From contig NZ_PJRP01000004.1 of the NCBI RefSeq assembly GCF_002858765.1, forward strand, positions 103,319-167,318: DNA of 64,000 bases, written 5' to 3'. Below the pieces are notes generated by a model, which worked only from the letters and a program-made list of their open reading frames with translations, was not told the origin of the DNA and ran no database searches. Position 1 is the stretch's first letter. Every line of letters starts with the position of its first letter. This DNA is from Cupriavidus pauculus. GTDB lineage: Bacteria > Pseudomonadota > Gammaproteobacteria > Burkholderiales > Burkholderiaceae. Below, piece by piece: positions 35,877 through 45,177 of the stretch. The position numbers and the translations under genes were made by a program.

Positions 35877-36788
35877 TCAGGCGATGGTCGCCCTCAGCAC
35901 CTCGCTCAGCCAATCGCCAAACTTGCGCACGCGTGCGGGAACGTTGCGGCGATGCGGATAAAGCAGGTTGATTGGCATGGGTGCGGGTGGATATTGCTTC
36001 ATCACTTCGACTAGCACGCCGGAGCGCAGATCTGGCGTGGCAGTCGCCTTGGGAATTTGCGCAACCCCGAAACCGGCTCGACATGCGGCGCTGTACGCGG
36101 CACTGTTGTTGACCGTCACCCGATGCTTCATGGGGACGCTGACAACTTTGACACCATCCCAGTATTCGAAGCCAACTGGCGTGTTCGACGGGTTGGGCAT
36201 GTAGTTGACGAGCCAATGTTCGTCGAGGCCTGCAAGGCTTTCCGGCGTTCCGTGAGCCTGCGCGTACTCGCGGCTGGCAACGTTGACGAGAGGCAATTGT
36301 CCAAGAGGCCGGCACGCCAAGGTTTCGTCCACCACGCTGCCTGCGCGCACAACGCAGTCGAACCCGTCGGCAACTACATCGACACGGCGGTCGGTGCTCG
36401 ACACCTCGATTTGCAGCGCGGGATGGTTCTCCATGAACGTTGGCAACGTCGCCATGACCACGCCGGTCGCCATGCCCAGGGGCATGTCCACACGCAGCAA
36501 CCCCTGCAATGGCTGGTTGTGGGTGCTGAACAGTTGCGCCAATTCCTCAAAGTCGTCCAGCAACCGCTCGCTGCGTCCGAGCAGTTCCTCTCCCTCCCTT
36601 GTCAGCACCACGCTCCGTGTTGTTCGCTGGAGTAGCCGGGCGCCGAGCTGCTTTTCGAGCCGTAGGATCGAGGTGGAGACGGTGGACCGCGGAACCTGAA
36701 GCCGCAGCGCGGTCTGCGTGAAGCTGGCTAACTGGGCGACGAGCACGAACACCCGTAGGTCGGCAGTAGAGGGAAGAGCAGTCTGCAT
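35877..36788 (-). CDS. LysR-family regulator
   Basis: A 303-residue LysR protein of the DNA-binding group with ALRLQVPRSTVSTSILRLEK in the recognition region and the standard linker (LGARLLQRTTRSVVLT). It is divergent from an SDR gene 114 bases away, the classical layout in which the LysR protein controls its neighbour. Sequence between them contains TCGACCAG and TCGACCAGT-like repeats near 36810 and 36848 that may be its binding site. Confidence 0.9.
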   Translation of the reverse strand: MQTALPSTADLRVFVLVAQLASFTQTALRLQVPRSTVSTSILRLEKQLGARLLQRTTRSVVLTREGEELLGRSERLLDDFEELAQLFSTHNQPLQGLLRVDMPLGMATGVVMATLPTFMENHPALQIEVSSTDRRVDVVADGFDCVVRAGSVVDETLACRPLGQLPLVNVASREYAQAHGTPESLAGLDEHWLVNYMPNPSNTPVGFEYWDGVKVVSVPMKHRVTVNNSAAYSAACRAGFGVAQIPKATATPDLRSGVLVEVMKQYPPAPMPINLLYPHRRNVPARVRKFGDWLSEVLRATIA

Positions 36789-36902
36789 GGTATTGGTCGA
36801 AATAATCGACCAGTTATGTCAAATTTTAGGGATTTATCCGGGATAGGTCGACCAGTAGAGTAGCTGGACTCGACCGTTTTTCCAACTATTCCGGAGCTAG
36901 CA

Positions 36903-37679
36903 ATGAACGTATCGTCCTCTCCTGCCCGACGCATCGCCCTGATTACCGGTGGCAGCCGCGGCCTCGGCAAGTCCGCCGCCCTACACCTGGCCGCTCATGG
37001 CTGGGATGTCGTGATTACCTATGCCGAGCGGGTGGATGCTGCTCTCGAGACGGTGGAGGCGGTACGGCAGACTGGCCGTAAGGCTGTCGCCCTGCAGCTC
37101 GATACCGGCAAGAGTGATACTTTCCGAGGATTTGCGCAGGCCCTGCAGGTCACGTTGGCGCGCGACTTCGAGTGCGATGGCTTCCACGCTTTGATCAATA
37201 ACGCAGGCAATGGCTCGAACGTACCGTTCATGGAGACCACCGAGGCGGAGTTCGACAACCTGATGAACATCCATCTGAAGGGGGTGTTCTTCCTGACCCA
37301 AGCGCTGGTGCCTTTGCTGGCCGATGGTGGCCGGATCCTCAATGTTTCGAGCGGCCTGGCTCGCTTCTGTGCACCGGGTAAGGCTACCTACGCGACGATG
37401 AAAGGCGGTGTCGAGGTGTTGTCACGATACCTGGCAAGCGAACTGGCTTCACGCGGCATCCGGGTGAACACGCTCGCTCCCGGGGCCATCGCCACCGACT
37501 TCGGAAACGGCGTGGTGCGCGACAATCCGCAGATCAATGCCGCAGTGGCCAGTGTCACCGCGTTGGGCCGTGTTGGCCAGCCCGACGATATTGGAGGCGC
37601 CGTGGCTGCCCTGCTGTCGTCGAATATGGGTTGGATGACTGGCGAACGGATCGAGGTATCTGGCGGCATGCACCTCTAA
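36903..37679 (+). CDS. Short-chain dehydrogenase/reductase
   Basis: A 258-residue classical SDR. TGGSRGLGKSAALHLA binds the cofactor near the start, then ALINNAGNGSNVPFMET, NVSSGLARFCAPGKATYATM (Ser and Tyr) with the Lys in YATMKGG, and the usual C-terminus GWMTGERIEVSGGMHL. The FabG-like end suggests a 3-keto or alcohol substrate. It is divergent from a LysR gene that probably controls it. Confidence 0.9.
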   Translation: MNVSSSPARRIALITGGSRGLGKSAALHLAAHGWDVVITYAERVDAALETVEAVRQTGRKAVALQLDTGKSDTFRGFAQALQVTLARDFECDGFHALINNAGNGSNVPFMETTEAEFDNLMNIHLKGVFFLTQALVPLLADGGRILNVSSGLARFCAPGKATYATMKGGVEVLSRYLASELASRGIRVNTLAPGAIATDFGNGVVRDNPQINAAVASVTALGRVGQPDDIGGAVAALLSSNMGWMTGERIEVSGGMHL

Positions 37680-38006
37680 TTCACCGACCTCGCTGGCTGT
37701 ATTGGGGTGGTCTGCAAATGGATAGATACCGCTGAAGAGCAGATCGCCCGTCCACATTCCGTCGTTCGCATGCTGTGTGCTACTTTTTTCCACGGTTGTA
37801 GAAGCGGGCGGCACCTCAAAGCGGTCGGCGGCATGGCTCCGCCATCTTCCAGTTACGTATCGGCCCTGTTTTCGGTGTCGCAGATGCCGATGATGACGGT
37901 GGCCGCACTGGGAATCCTGCCTCCCCCAAGGTGGCATATTCCATGCTGCGCTAGGGATGCCGCAGCTAGGAATTCTCGATGTTGCGGGCGCATGCAGGAG
38001 CCGACC
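37680..38006. other. Intergenic region, no supported gene
   Basis: About 330 bases between the SDR stop and the small membrane protein. A frame is open through it in phase with the next gene, but its composition is not protein-like and a good ribosome site (CAGGAG) appears only before 38007. Nothing else was seen. Confidence 0.35.
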
Positions 38007-38258
38007 ATGTTCAACGGAAAAGTACTTCGCCTCGCGTTGCCAGTCGTCACGTATATCGCAGCAACGGTTGTCGGAGCAGGTTTCGCTGCCTACCAAGAGG
38101 CGCGAAAACGAAAACAACACCGGACTGCCGACGCCTTTCGGCTAGGGGAAGATGTAGGCGGCGACCCTTCCGTTGCCGCAGACAATCTTCCAGCGGAAAA
38201 TCGCAACATCCCAGCACCCCTTTCGCGGACTTATCCCTTCAATGCAGTAAGTGAATAA
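38007..38258 (+). CDS. Small hypothetical membrane protein
   Basis: 83 residues from the ATG at 38007, preceded by CAGGAG. One membrane segment lies near the start (LALPVVTYIAATVVGAGFAA), then a basic stretch (YQEARKRKQHRT) and a polar tail. The orientation rule puts the basic part in the cytoplasm. No family recognised. A strong terminator 65 bases later supports an expressed gene. Confidence 0.55.
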   Translation: MFNGKVLRLALPVVTYIAATVVGAGFAAYQEARKRKQHRTADAFRLGEDVGGDPSVAADNLPAENRNIPAPLSRTYPFNAVSE

Positions 38259-38322
38259 GCGCACATATCCGACAGACGTACAAAGAAGTCGGCCGCGCCA
38301 GGGCATCAGTTCTGCAGGGGGT

Positions 38323-38352
38323 GGGCCGCCACAATGGCGGCCCTTTCGATTT
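38323..38352 (+). terminator. Rho-independent terminator
   Basis: GGGCCGCC, loop ACAAT, GGCGGCCC, then TTTCGATTT. The 8-bp stem is perfect. It follows the small membrane protein gene. Confidence 0.8.
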
Positions 38353-38514
38353 GCCCGGGTGGCCGATCAGGGGCGATGTTTCCGATACCAATCCTTCAAA
38401 GCGTATTCATCCGGGCTTGCGCCTTGGCCCTTAAAGACCATGCTCGCCGTGGCGAGAATTTTCAAAAAACGCAGTCTGGCGACTGTTGCGCGCTTGCATC
38501 GCCGGGCTTTCTTT

Positions 38515-38537
38515 GTAAGTGAGAATCAGTTACATTT
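38515..38537. promoter_or_regulatory. Putative Fur box upstream of fecI
   Basis: GTAAGTGAGAATCAGTTACATT contains TGAGAAT followed by an AT-rich second half, like a degenerate Fur box (GATAATGATAATCATTATC). Its place about 140 bases before the iron-type sigma factor gene fits iron control. The match is partial. Confidence 0.4.
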
Positions 38538-38675
38538 AGAGATTCAAGTTTGAAGTGGCGGTATCGGCATGCCTGTGGTGTGGTGAGTATCGCTAGTTGC
38601 TTTGATATCTGAAATGGCGATTGTCAGCTACAAATACCTGGTTCCGAATCGCCGTTGGGTCGCGGTTGCCCTACC

Positions 38676-39188
38676 GTGACGACAATCGACCCGGGTACAC
38701 ATTCGCACGTGGACGCTTTATATAGCCGTCACCACGATTGGCTGCAAGGTTGGCTGCTGCGCAAAATCGGGAACGTCTACGATGCGGCAGACTTGGCCCA
38801 AGATGTGTTCGTCCGCCTGCTTCACCGAAAGGTTGTGGAAATACGCGAGCCACGAACGTACCTGGGCACCATCGCTAACGGACTGGTTATCGATTTCTGG
38901 CGGCGGCGGGAATTGGAGCAGGCATGGCTGGAAACGCTTGCTCATCTTCCTGAGGCGCTTGCTCCTTCGCCCGAGAGCCGACTGCACTTCCTTCAGACGC
39001 TGATGGAAATCGATCGTATGCTCGATACATTGAAGCCTAGGGTCCGGACAGCCTTCTTGCTAGCCCAACTCGACGGGCTGACCTGCCCACAGATTGCCGA
39101 ACGTATTGGCATGTCATTGGCCACTGTCGAACGATACATCGGCCAGGCGCTGCGGCAATGCTACGAACTGCGATTCGGCAGGGAATAG
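38676..39188 (+). CDS. ECF sigma factor, FecI-type
   Basis: About 170 residues. Region 2 includes AADLAQDVFVRLL and the core-binding helix, region 4 reads LTCPQIAERIGMSLATVERY and ends ALRQCYEL, matching FecI-like iron-uptake sigma factors. It directs RNA polymerase to the receptor genes after it once released by the FecR partner. Start is uncertain: GTG at 38676 or TTG at 38655; neither has a good ribosome site. It lies nine bases before fecR. Confidence 0.87.
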   Translation: MTTIDPGTHSHVDALYSRHHDWLQGWLLRKIGNVYDAADLAQDVFVRLLHRKVVEIREPRTYLGTIANGLVIDFWRRRELEQAWLETLAHLPEALAPSPESRLHFLQTLMEIDRMLDTLKPRVRTAFLLAQLDGLTCPQIAERIGMSLATVERYIGQALRQCYELRFGRE

Positions 39189-39197
39189 TCAGTCGAG

Positions 39198-40193
39198 ATG
39201 CCAAGTTTGCGCGACGATTTGCCGTCCGAGATTGTCAATGAGGCCATCGATTGGGCGGTTCGTTTGCTTTTCAACGAACCGACTGAAGAAACGCGCCGAC
39301 GGTTTCTGCGCTGGGAGAGCGCAGATCCACGGCACAAGCTGGCTTGGCAGCGTATTCAGTCACTACGCGACGGATTTCCCAAGGTGCCTGTACCACTCGC
39401 GCTGGAGACCTTGCGCACTGCCGATGCCATACGCGGGCGGCGGCGGGCAGGGCGTAGGCAAGCGCTCAAGGTTTTGGCATTGGGCGGTGTGTCGGTGCTT
39501 GGGCTGTCGACGGGATACCGCTATACGCCATGGCAGCGTTGGCTCGCGCAAATCAGCACCTCGGTCGGCGAGCAGCGCAAGCTGTTGCTGGATGACGGCA
39601 CGGTTGTTGTGCTCAATACCGATTCGGCAGTCGATATTCGGTTTGATGCTGAGCGTCGCGATGTCATTCTCCGCCGCGGGGAAATTCTCGTGACTACGGG
39701 TCACGATGATCATTTTGAGCAGCGTGCTATTCACAGACCATTCCGGGTACGTACGTCTTTCGGGACGATGCGCGCGCTCGGAACGCGGTTCACCGTTCGA
39801 CTCGACGACAACTTCGCCCGCGTTAGCGTCCAGGAAGGCGCTGTCGCTTTGCACGCTGGAAACGGTGATGCCGCGTCCGTCGCCAGTGCCGGGACGACTT
39901 GGACGATATCGCAGAGGGCGAGCTCCCAGGATGCCGACACGACTCTGTCGCCGGATAGCTGGGCGAACGGATTGTTGTCAGGCACCAATATGCGACTGGC
40001 CGACGTTCTGGCGGAACTGGGGCGATATCGACGTGGGCGCATCGATTGCGATCCTGCCATAGCGAATCTGACGATCTCCGGAGCGTACAGAATCGATGAC
40101 ACGGATCGCACTTTGCGCTTCCTGGAGAAGGTTTTGCCGATTCGTATCTCGTATTTCAGTCGCTACTGGATACGGGTGATTCCGAAAGGGTAG
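39198..40193 (+). CDS. FecR-type anti-sigma/sigma regulator
   Basis: A 331-residue membrane regulator. The N-terminal cytoplasmic part (DWAVRLLFNEPTEETRRRFL, RWESADPRHKLAW) binds the sigma factor. One membrane segment sits near residue 95, and the periplasmic FecR domain contains GEQRKLLLDDGTVVVLNTDS and FGTMRALGTRFTVRLDD. The C-terminal domain, ending ILRFLEKVLPIRISYFSRYW-like, receives the signal from the receptor plug. Cotranscribed with the sigma factor. Confidence 0.9.
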   Translation: MPSLRDDLPSEIVNEAIDWAVRLLFNEPTEETRRRFLRWESADPRHKLAWQRIQSLRDGFPKVPVPLALETLRTADAIRGRRRAGRRQALKVLALGGVSVLGLSTGYRYTPWQRWLAQISTSVGEQRKLLLDDGTVVVLNTDSAVDIRFDAERRDVILRRGEILVTTGHDDHFEQRAIHRPFRVRTSFGTMRALGTRFTVRLDDNFARVSVQEGAVALHAGNGDAASVASAGTTWTISQRASSQDADTTLSPDSWANGLLSGTNMRLADVLAELGRYRRGRIDCDPAIANLTISGAYRIDDTDRTLRFLEKVLPIRISYFSRYWIRVIPKG

Positions 40194-40309
40194 GGGAGGC
40201 GCGATGGTTCTGTTACAAATTTGTTCCACATAAATTGAGGGGATTCGACGTGGCTGTTCGGCTTGGATTGTAGGAACACCCTTCAACCTGCCTTGGACAT
40301 TTGAGAACC

Positions 40310-42535
40310 ATGCCGCAATCTCGCCACCAGCCATCCGACTTCAGCCCCAGTACTGCATGCCGCTTGCCGCTCAAGCCTGTCACTGCCTCGCTGTACCAGG
40401 CCATGCTGTGCCTGGCCGTGGGCTCTGGAGCCTTGTCATTTGACGCTGCCGCGCAGACGTCTCCGGAGCCGGCTTCGGATGCAACACTTCCTACTGTCAC
40501 AGTGAGCGCAGCGGCTGTCAATGCGACCGATCTACCTGCGGCTTATGCGGGTGGCCAGACTGCCCGCGGAGGTCGCCTCGGGATGCTTGGGAATCGCAGC
40601 AACATGGATTCGCCGTTTTCCACGAGCAGCTATACCTCCCAGCGAATTGAAGACCAGCAGGCCGTGACGTTGGCAGATGTGTTGAACGCTGACCCGTCGA
40701 TTCGGTTCACCGGCCAGACTGGTGGCGTCACCGATTCCTTCATGATTCGCGGTTTTCCGATCAACGAAGGGAACCTGTCGGAAATTGCATTCGATGGGGT
40801 GTACGGGGTTTCGCCGAATTACCACCTGTTTCCGGAATACATTGAACGTGTGGAAGTGCTCAAGGGGCCTGCTGCGCTGCTCTACGGCATGTCGCCCAAT
40901 AGTGGGGTCGGCGGCGTGGTCAACGTGGTGCCCAAACGGGCAGGTAACACCGACCTGAGCCGCTTCACGCTCGACTACGGCTCGGACGCGCAGGTCGGCG
41001 GCGGCGTGGATCTGAGCCGTCGTTGGGGAAAGGACAAGGAGTGGGGCGTTCGCTTCAACGGCCTGCACCGGCAGGGCGGAACGCCGCTGGACAACCAGAC
41101 GTCGCGCAGTGAGGTGGCGGCTGTCTCGCTGGATTATCGTGGTGACCGTCTGCGGGCGTCGCTCGACTTGATTGAGCAATATCAGTGGATCGACGCTCCG
41201 ACGCGTCCGTTCCTGGTTGCGGCCGGCATCAATGTGCCCACGGCACCGGACGGCAGGCGTAACATCACGCAGCCGTGGGGCTGGTGGAAGTCCAATGACG
41301 TTTCAACGCTGTTGCGCGTCGAGTATGACGTTACTGACAACGTAACCGTCTATGCCGACGCGGGCGGAACTCGTTCGGACGTATCACGTCTTTCTGACCA
41401 GACGCCGACAATTGTCAACGCAGCTGGCGATACGACGACGGCGGTGCAGAATTGGAGATTCCAGGTCAATCGGATGTCGTTCGACACAGGCGTGCGTGCG
41501 AAATTTGATACGGGGCCTGTCAAGCACACGCTTGCGCTGCAAGGCAACTTCTACTCGGATCGCATTGCCAACGCGAACGTTTCGGGCACGCCCGTCCAGT
41601 CGAATATCTACAATCCGGTCGTTCGACCCGAGCAGTCAATCGCAGCGCCAAAGTACGTGCCGAAGGTATCAGACTCGACCCTGTCGGGCGCGGCACTGGT
41701 GGACACCTTGAGCGCTCTGGATGACCGCGTGGCGCTTACCCTTGGCCTGCGTTATCAGCAGGTGGAGTCGAACAACTACAACACTGCGACCGGCGCAAAA
41801 TCGTCGTCTTATGATGAGAGCGCAGTCACACCGCTGGCAGGCATTGTCTTCAAGCCATGGCGCAACGTGTCCTTCTATGCCAACTACGTCGAAGGACTGA
41901 GCAAGGGGGACATCGCCCCGGCCACTGCATCCAATGCCGGCCAGGTCTTCTCGCCGTACAAGACGAAGCAACAGGAAGTCGGCGTGAAGGTCGATTCCGG
42001 TTCCGTCATGGCAACGCTTGCGGCGTTCCGCATGACCAAACCGAGTGGTCAACTGTTTGGCACTGTCTACGCCGTCGATAGCGAGCAGCGTAACCAGGGC
42101 CTGGAGCTGACCGTTTCCGGTGAAGTCGTCCGTCGCGTTCGCCTGCTGGGTGGTGTGACGTGGATTGACGGCAAGCTGACGAAGACTAATAGTGCCACGA
42201 CCCAAGGCAATCGGCCAGTTGGGGTACCCAGCATCATGGCCAACCTTGGCGCCGAATGGGATCTGCCCTGGCTCCAGGGTTTGACGCTGACCAGTGCGGT
42301 TAACTACACGAACCGCATCTACGTCAACCAGGCCAACACGCAGTCGGTACCGTCGTGGACGACGTTCGATTTCGGCGCGCGCTATCGGACCAAGGTGGCC
42401 GGCAGGGCCACCACGTTCCGTGCCACGGTGATCAATGCCTTCGACAAGAACTACTGGGGTGGCGTCGCGTCGTACAGCACGATTTCGCAAGGTGCGCCCC
42501 GTACTTTCCTTGGCTCCGTGACCGTCGATTTCTGA
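40310..42535 (+). CDS. TonB-dependent siderophore receptor (no signalling domain)
   Basis: A 741-residue outer-membrane receptor from the ATG at 40310. After a signal peptide (cleavage near AAAQ) a plug domain follows directly, with SFMIRGFPINEGNLSEIAFD and ERVEVLKGPAALLYGMSP, then a beta barrel ending in an aromatic residue (FLGSVTVDF). It lacks the N-terminal STN/secretin-like domain, so it cannot itself signal to FecR. The frame is open three codons further to a TTG. Confidence 0.9.
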   Translation: MPQSRHQPSDFSPSTACRLPLKPVTASLYQAMLCLAVGSGALSFDAAAQTSPEPASDATLPTVTVSAAAVNATDLPAAYAGGQTARGGRLGMLGNRSNMDSPFSTSSYTSQRIEDQQAVTLADVLNADPSIRFTGQTGGVTDSFMIRGFPINEGNLSEIAFDGVYGVSPNYHLFPEYIERVEVLKGPAALLYGMSPNSGVGGVVNVVPKRAGNTDLSRFTLDYGSDAQVGGGVDLSRRWGKDKEWGVRFNGLHRQGGTPLDNQTSRSEVAAVSLDYRGDRLRASLDLIEQYQWIDAPTRPFLVAAGINVPTAPDGRRNITQPWGWWKSNDVSTLLRVEYDVTDNVTVYADAGGTRSDVSRLSDQTPTIVNAAGDTTTAVQNWRFQVNRMSFDTGVRAKFDTGPVKHTLALQGNFYSDRIANANVSGTPVQSNIYNPVVRPEQSIAAPKYVPKVSDSTLSGAALVDTLSALDDRVALTLGLRYQQVESNNYNTATGAKSSSYDESAVTPLAGIVFKPWRNVSFYANYVEGLSKGDIAPATASNAGQVFSPYKTKQQEVGVKVDSGSVMATLAAFRMTKPSGQLFGTVYAVDSEQRNQGLELTVSGEVVRRVRLLGGVTWIDGKLTKTNSATTQGNRPVGVPSIMANLGAEWDLPWLQGLTLTSAVNYTNRIYVNQANTQSVPSWTTFDFGARYRTKVAGRATTFRATVINAFDKNYWGGVASYSTISQGAPRTFLGSVTVDF

Positions 42536-42545
42536 TGCAGGTTCC

Positions 42546-44951
42546 ATGCCGATGAGCCATCGCTGGGTCTTGACGTGGATCGTTACCGCGATGGCCATTG
42601 CCATGGGCGCTCAGGATTGCCCTGCCGCCGCCCCGATGCAAGGGGTGGTGACTGAGGAGCGCCAATACTCGATTCAACCCGGGCCGCTCGATAAGGTGCT
42701 CATACAGTTTGCGACGGAATCGAAGATCGACCTTGTTTTGGATGCCAATGCATTGCAGAGGCTTCAAAGCGCCGGATTGACGGGGCGCTATTCGGTACTT
42801 GAAGGGATACGCAAGCTGCTCGATGGCACTGAATACCAGGTAGTGGATTTGCGCGACGGCGGCTACCTTATCCGCCACCGGTCGAACGCCGGGGATCGTG
42901 CGGAGGTACCCTCGACACTGCCGATGGTGACGGTTACTGGGCGTGCCAGCCGAAACCTCCGCGCGACTGACACAAACAAACCGTTTGAGTCTACGAACCT
43001 TGGCATCCTGGGGCAAGTGGATGGCATAGACGCCCCGGCGAGCACGAGAAGCTTCGATGCTCGTGCTATCAAGGACAGCCAGGCGTACAGCGTGGCCGAT
43101 GTCGTTGAAAACGACGCGTCGGTGCGGTCCGTCAGCAAGCCTGGTGGCATTCTCGACGCATTCACGATCCGGGGGTTTCCGTATAGCAATGGAAACTTCG
43201 GCGAAATGGCATTCGACGGTGTCTACGGCATCGCCTCGAACTACCGCGTTGCGACGGGGTATGTCGAGAGAATTGAGCTAGTCAAGGGCCCAACCACGCT
43301 GCTGTATGGCATGTCGCCGGGTGGCAGTATCGGTGGCGCCATCAATATTGTGCCGAAGCGGGCGAACGCCGAGGACCTCACCGAGCTCGGCATGGACTAC
43401 GGCTCTGTCGCGCAGGTTGGCACGTCATTGGACGTGAGCCGGCGATTCGGCGGCGATCGCGCATTTGGTGTGCGATTTAATGGAGGATATCGGGTTGGAG
43501 ATACGGGGCTGGATAATCAGCATCGTAATGCCGGTTCCGGCGCATTGTCGCTGGACTATCGCGGTAGGCGTCTACAGACGACCCTGGACATCATCGGCCA
43601 GCACGAGACGATATCTGCGCCATTCCGGCTGGTACACATCGTCCCTGGAATAGCCGTGCCGGAAGCGCCCGATGGGCATCGGAACATTTCGCAGCCCTGG
43701 GAGACCTCGAGAATCAACGACGGTTCGGTTCTCGCGCGCGTGGCCTACGAGATGGATGAGCGCATACAGTTGTTCGCGCACGTTGGTGGCGGCCGTACAC
43801 GCGTGGCGCGTGTTTTTGCCATTTCGCCCACCATCATCAATGAAGCTGGGGATGTCTCGGTATTCGATACTAACTACCGGTTCGAAGTCGCGCGATCGAG
43901 CGCGGAAGTTGGCGCGCGGTGGGATTTCGGTACCGGGCCAGTGAATCACCGCGTGTCCTTGTCTGTGAGCGGCTATAAAGATCAGCTTAATCGAGGCTTG
44001 GTGAATTCCTCAGTCACGTCGATTACCAATCTCTACCAACCCGTGGAGTTGCCGCCACAGTCAATTCCCGAGCCAGCCACCGTCCCCAAGGTGTCTGCGA
44101 CGTACCTTTCAGGACTGTCGATGGTGGACGCTGTCACTATGATGGATGATTCCTTGGCTTTCACAGCAGGGCTGCGATATCAGCGGATACGGTCCGACAA
44201 TTTCAACCCGGATGGCGCCGTTGTCGCCCACTACGACAAGGGAGCCGTGTCTCCCATGCTAGGCATTGTGTTCAGGCCGAGCCACACTGTGTCGCTCTAC
44301 GCGAATCGTTTCGAGGGGCTAAGTAAAGGGGAAACTGCGCCGACCAGCGCCATCAACGCAGGCGAGGTGCTCGCCCCATATCGCTCGACCCAGTATGAAG
44401 TCGGCGTGAAGCTCACCAGCGGCGCAATCGCTGCTAGTCTCAGTGCGTTTCAGATAAGCAAAATCAGTGGCGTGATGACCGGGACGCGCTTCACCGCTGA
44501 CGGCGAACAGCGCAATCGAGGGCTTGAGTTCGGGGTGCGTGATGAGATTGTCCCTGGTGTTAGGGTGAGTGCAAGTGCAATGTGGATCGACGCCAGGATT
44601 TCCGAGAGTTCCGAGTTTTCTGGCAAAGTGCCCATCGGCGTACCGTCCTGGCAAGCCAATCTCGGAGGGGAGTGGGATGTACGCTGGATTCCTGGCCTGA
44701 CCTTATCCAGCAGTCTGGTGTACACGGGAGCGCAATATGTGGACGCGGCCAACACACAACGAATCCCGTCTTGGACCCGTTGGGACCTTGCGGTGCGCTA
44801 TCGCCTGCATAGGGGCCCATACCCCACGACTTTGCGCATCGGCATCCGAAATGTACTGAACCGGCCGGGATGGGTAGCGGTCGACGCCTACGGTGGATTG
44901 GCTCAAGCTGATCCACGTACCGTCTTGGCTTCCGTATTCATCGGTTTTTAA
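42546..44951 (+). CDS. TonB-dependent siderophore receptor with STN signalling domain
   Basis: An 801-residue receptor. After the signal peptide an STN domain covers residues about 40-110 (YSIQPGPLDKVLIQFATESK, LDLVLDANALQRL-like, GRYSVLEGIRKLLDG), then plug (FTIRGFPYSNGNFGEMAFDG, ERIELVKGPTTLLYGMSP) and barrel ending VFIGF. The STN domain contacts FecR and reports ligand binding. It is a paralogue of the receptor just before it (ten bases apart) and is the likely sensor of the pair. Confidence 0.9.
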   Translation: MPMSHRWVLTWIVTAMAIAMGAQDCPAAAPMQGVVTEERQYSIQPGPLDKVLIQFATESKIDLVLDANALQRLQSAGLTGRYSVLEGIRKLLDGTEYQVVDLRDGGYLIRHRSNAGDRAEVPSTLPMVTVTGRASRNLRATDTNKPFESTNLGILGQVDGIDAPASTRSFDARAIKDSQAYSVADVVENDASVRSVSKPGGILDAFTIRGFPYSNGNFGEMAFDGVYGIASNYRVATGYVERIELVKGPTTLLYGMSPGGSIGGAINIVPKRANAEDLTELGMDYGSVAQVGTSLDVSRRFGGDRAFGVRFNGGYRVGDTGLDNQHRNAGSGALSLDYRGRRLQTTLDIIGQHETISAPFRLVHIVPGIAVPEAPDGHRNISQPWETSRINDGSVLARVAYEMDERIQLFAHVGGGRTRVARVFAISPTIINEAGDVSVFDTNYRFEVARSSAEVGARWDFGTGPVNHRVSLSVSGYKDQLNRGLVNSSVTSITNLYQPVELPPQSIPEPATVPKVSATYLSGLSMVDAVTMMDDSLAFTAGLRYQRIRSDNFNPDGAVVAHYDKGAVSPMLGIVFRPSHTVSLYANRFEGLSKGETAPTSAINAGEVLAPYRSTQYEVGVKLTSGAIAASLSAFQISKISGVMTGTRFTADGEQRNRGLEFGVRDEIVPGVRVSASAMWIDARISESSEFSGKVPIGVPSWQANLGGEWDVRWIPGLTLSSSLVYTGAQYVDAANTQRIPSWTRWDLAVRYRLHRGPYPTTLRIGIRNVLNRPGWVAVDAYGGLAQADPRTVLASVFIGF

Positions 44952-45054
44952 GGGCTGAACCACGCTGCAAGGCAGAACGCATCAATGCGTTGCGGCACGG
45001 TCGGGAAGATCCTGCTCGATGCTGGTGCGAATATTGGCGTGAAGGGTGGTGGTA

Positions 45055-45071
45055 TATAGCCGAAGGCTATA
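45055..45071. terminator. Short hairpin after the receptor genes
   Basis: TATAGCC, loop GAA, GGCTATA, a perfect 7-bp stem in the 226-base gap after the second receptor. No T-run follows on either strand, so it may only be a weak terminator or an mRNA end structure. Confidence 0.35.
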
Positions 45072-45177
45072 CGGTGCTATGAAAACGCATTAGACGTTTG
45101 CGCGGGCATGGGAAAGAATCCGACTTTCTTATCCGTCCCGGCGCAGCGCTGTGCGATCGCAGCAGCTGGCATCCATT

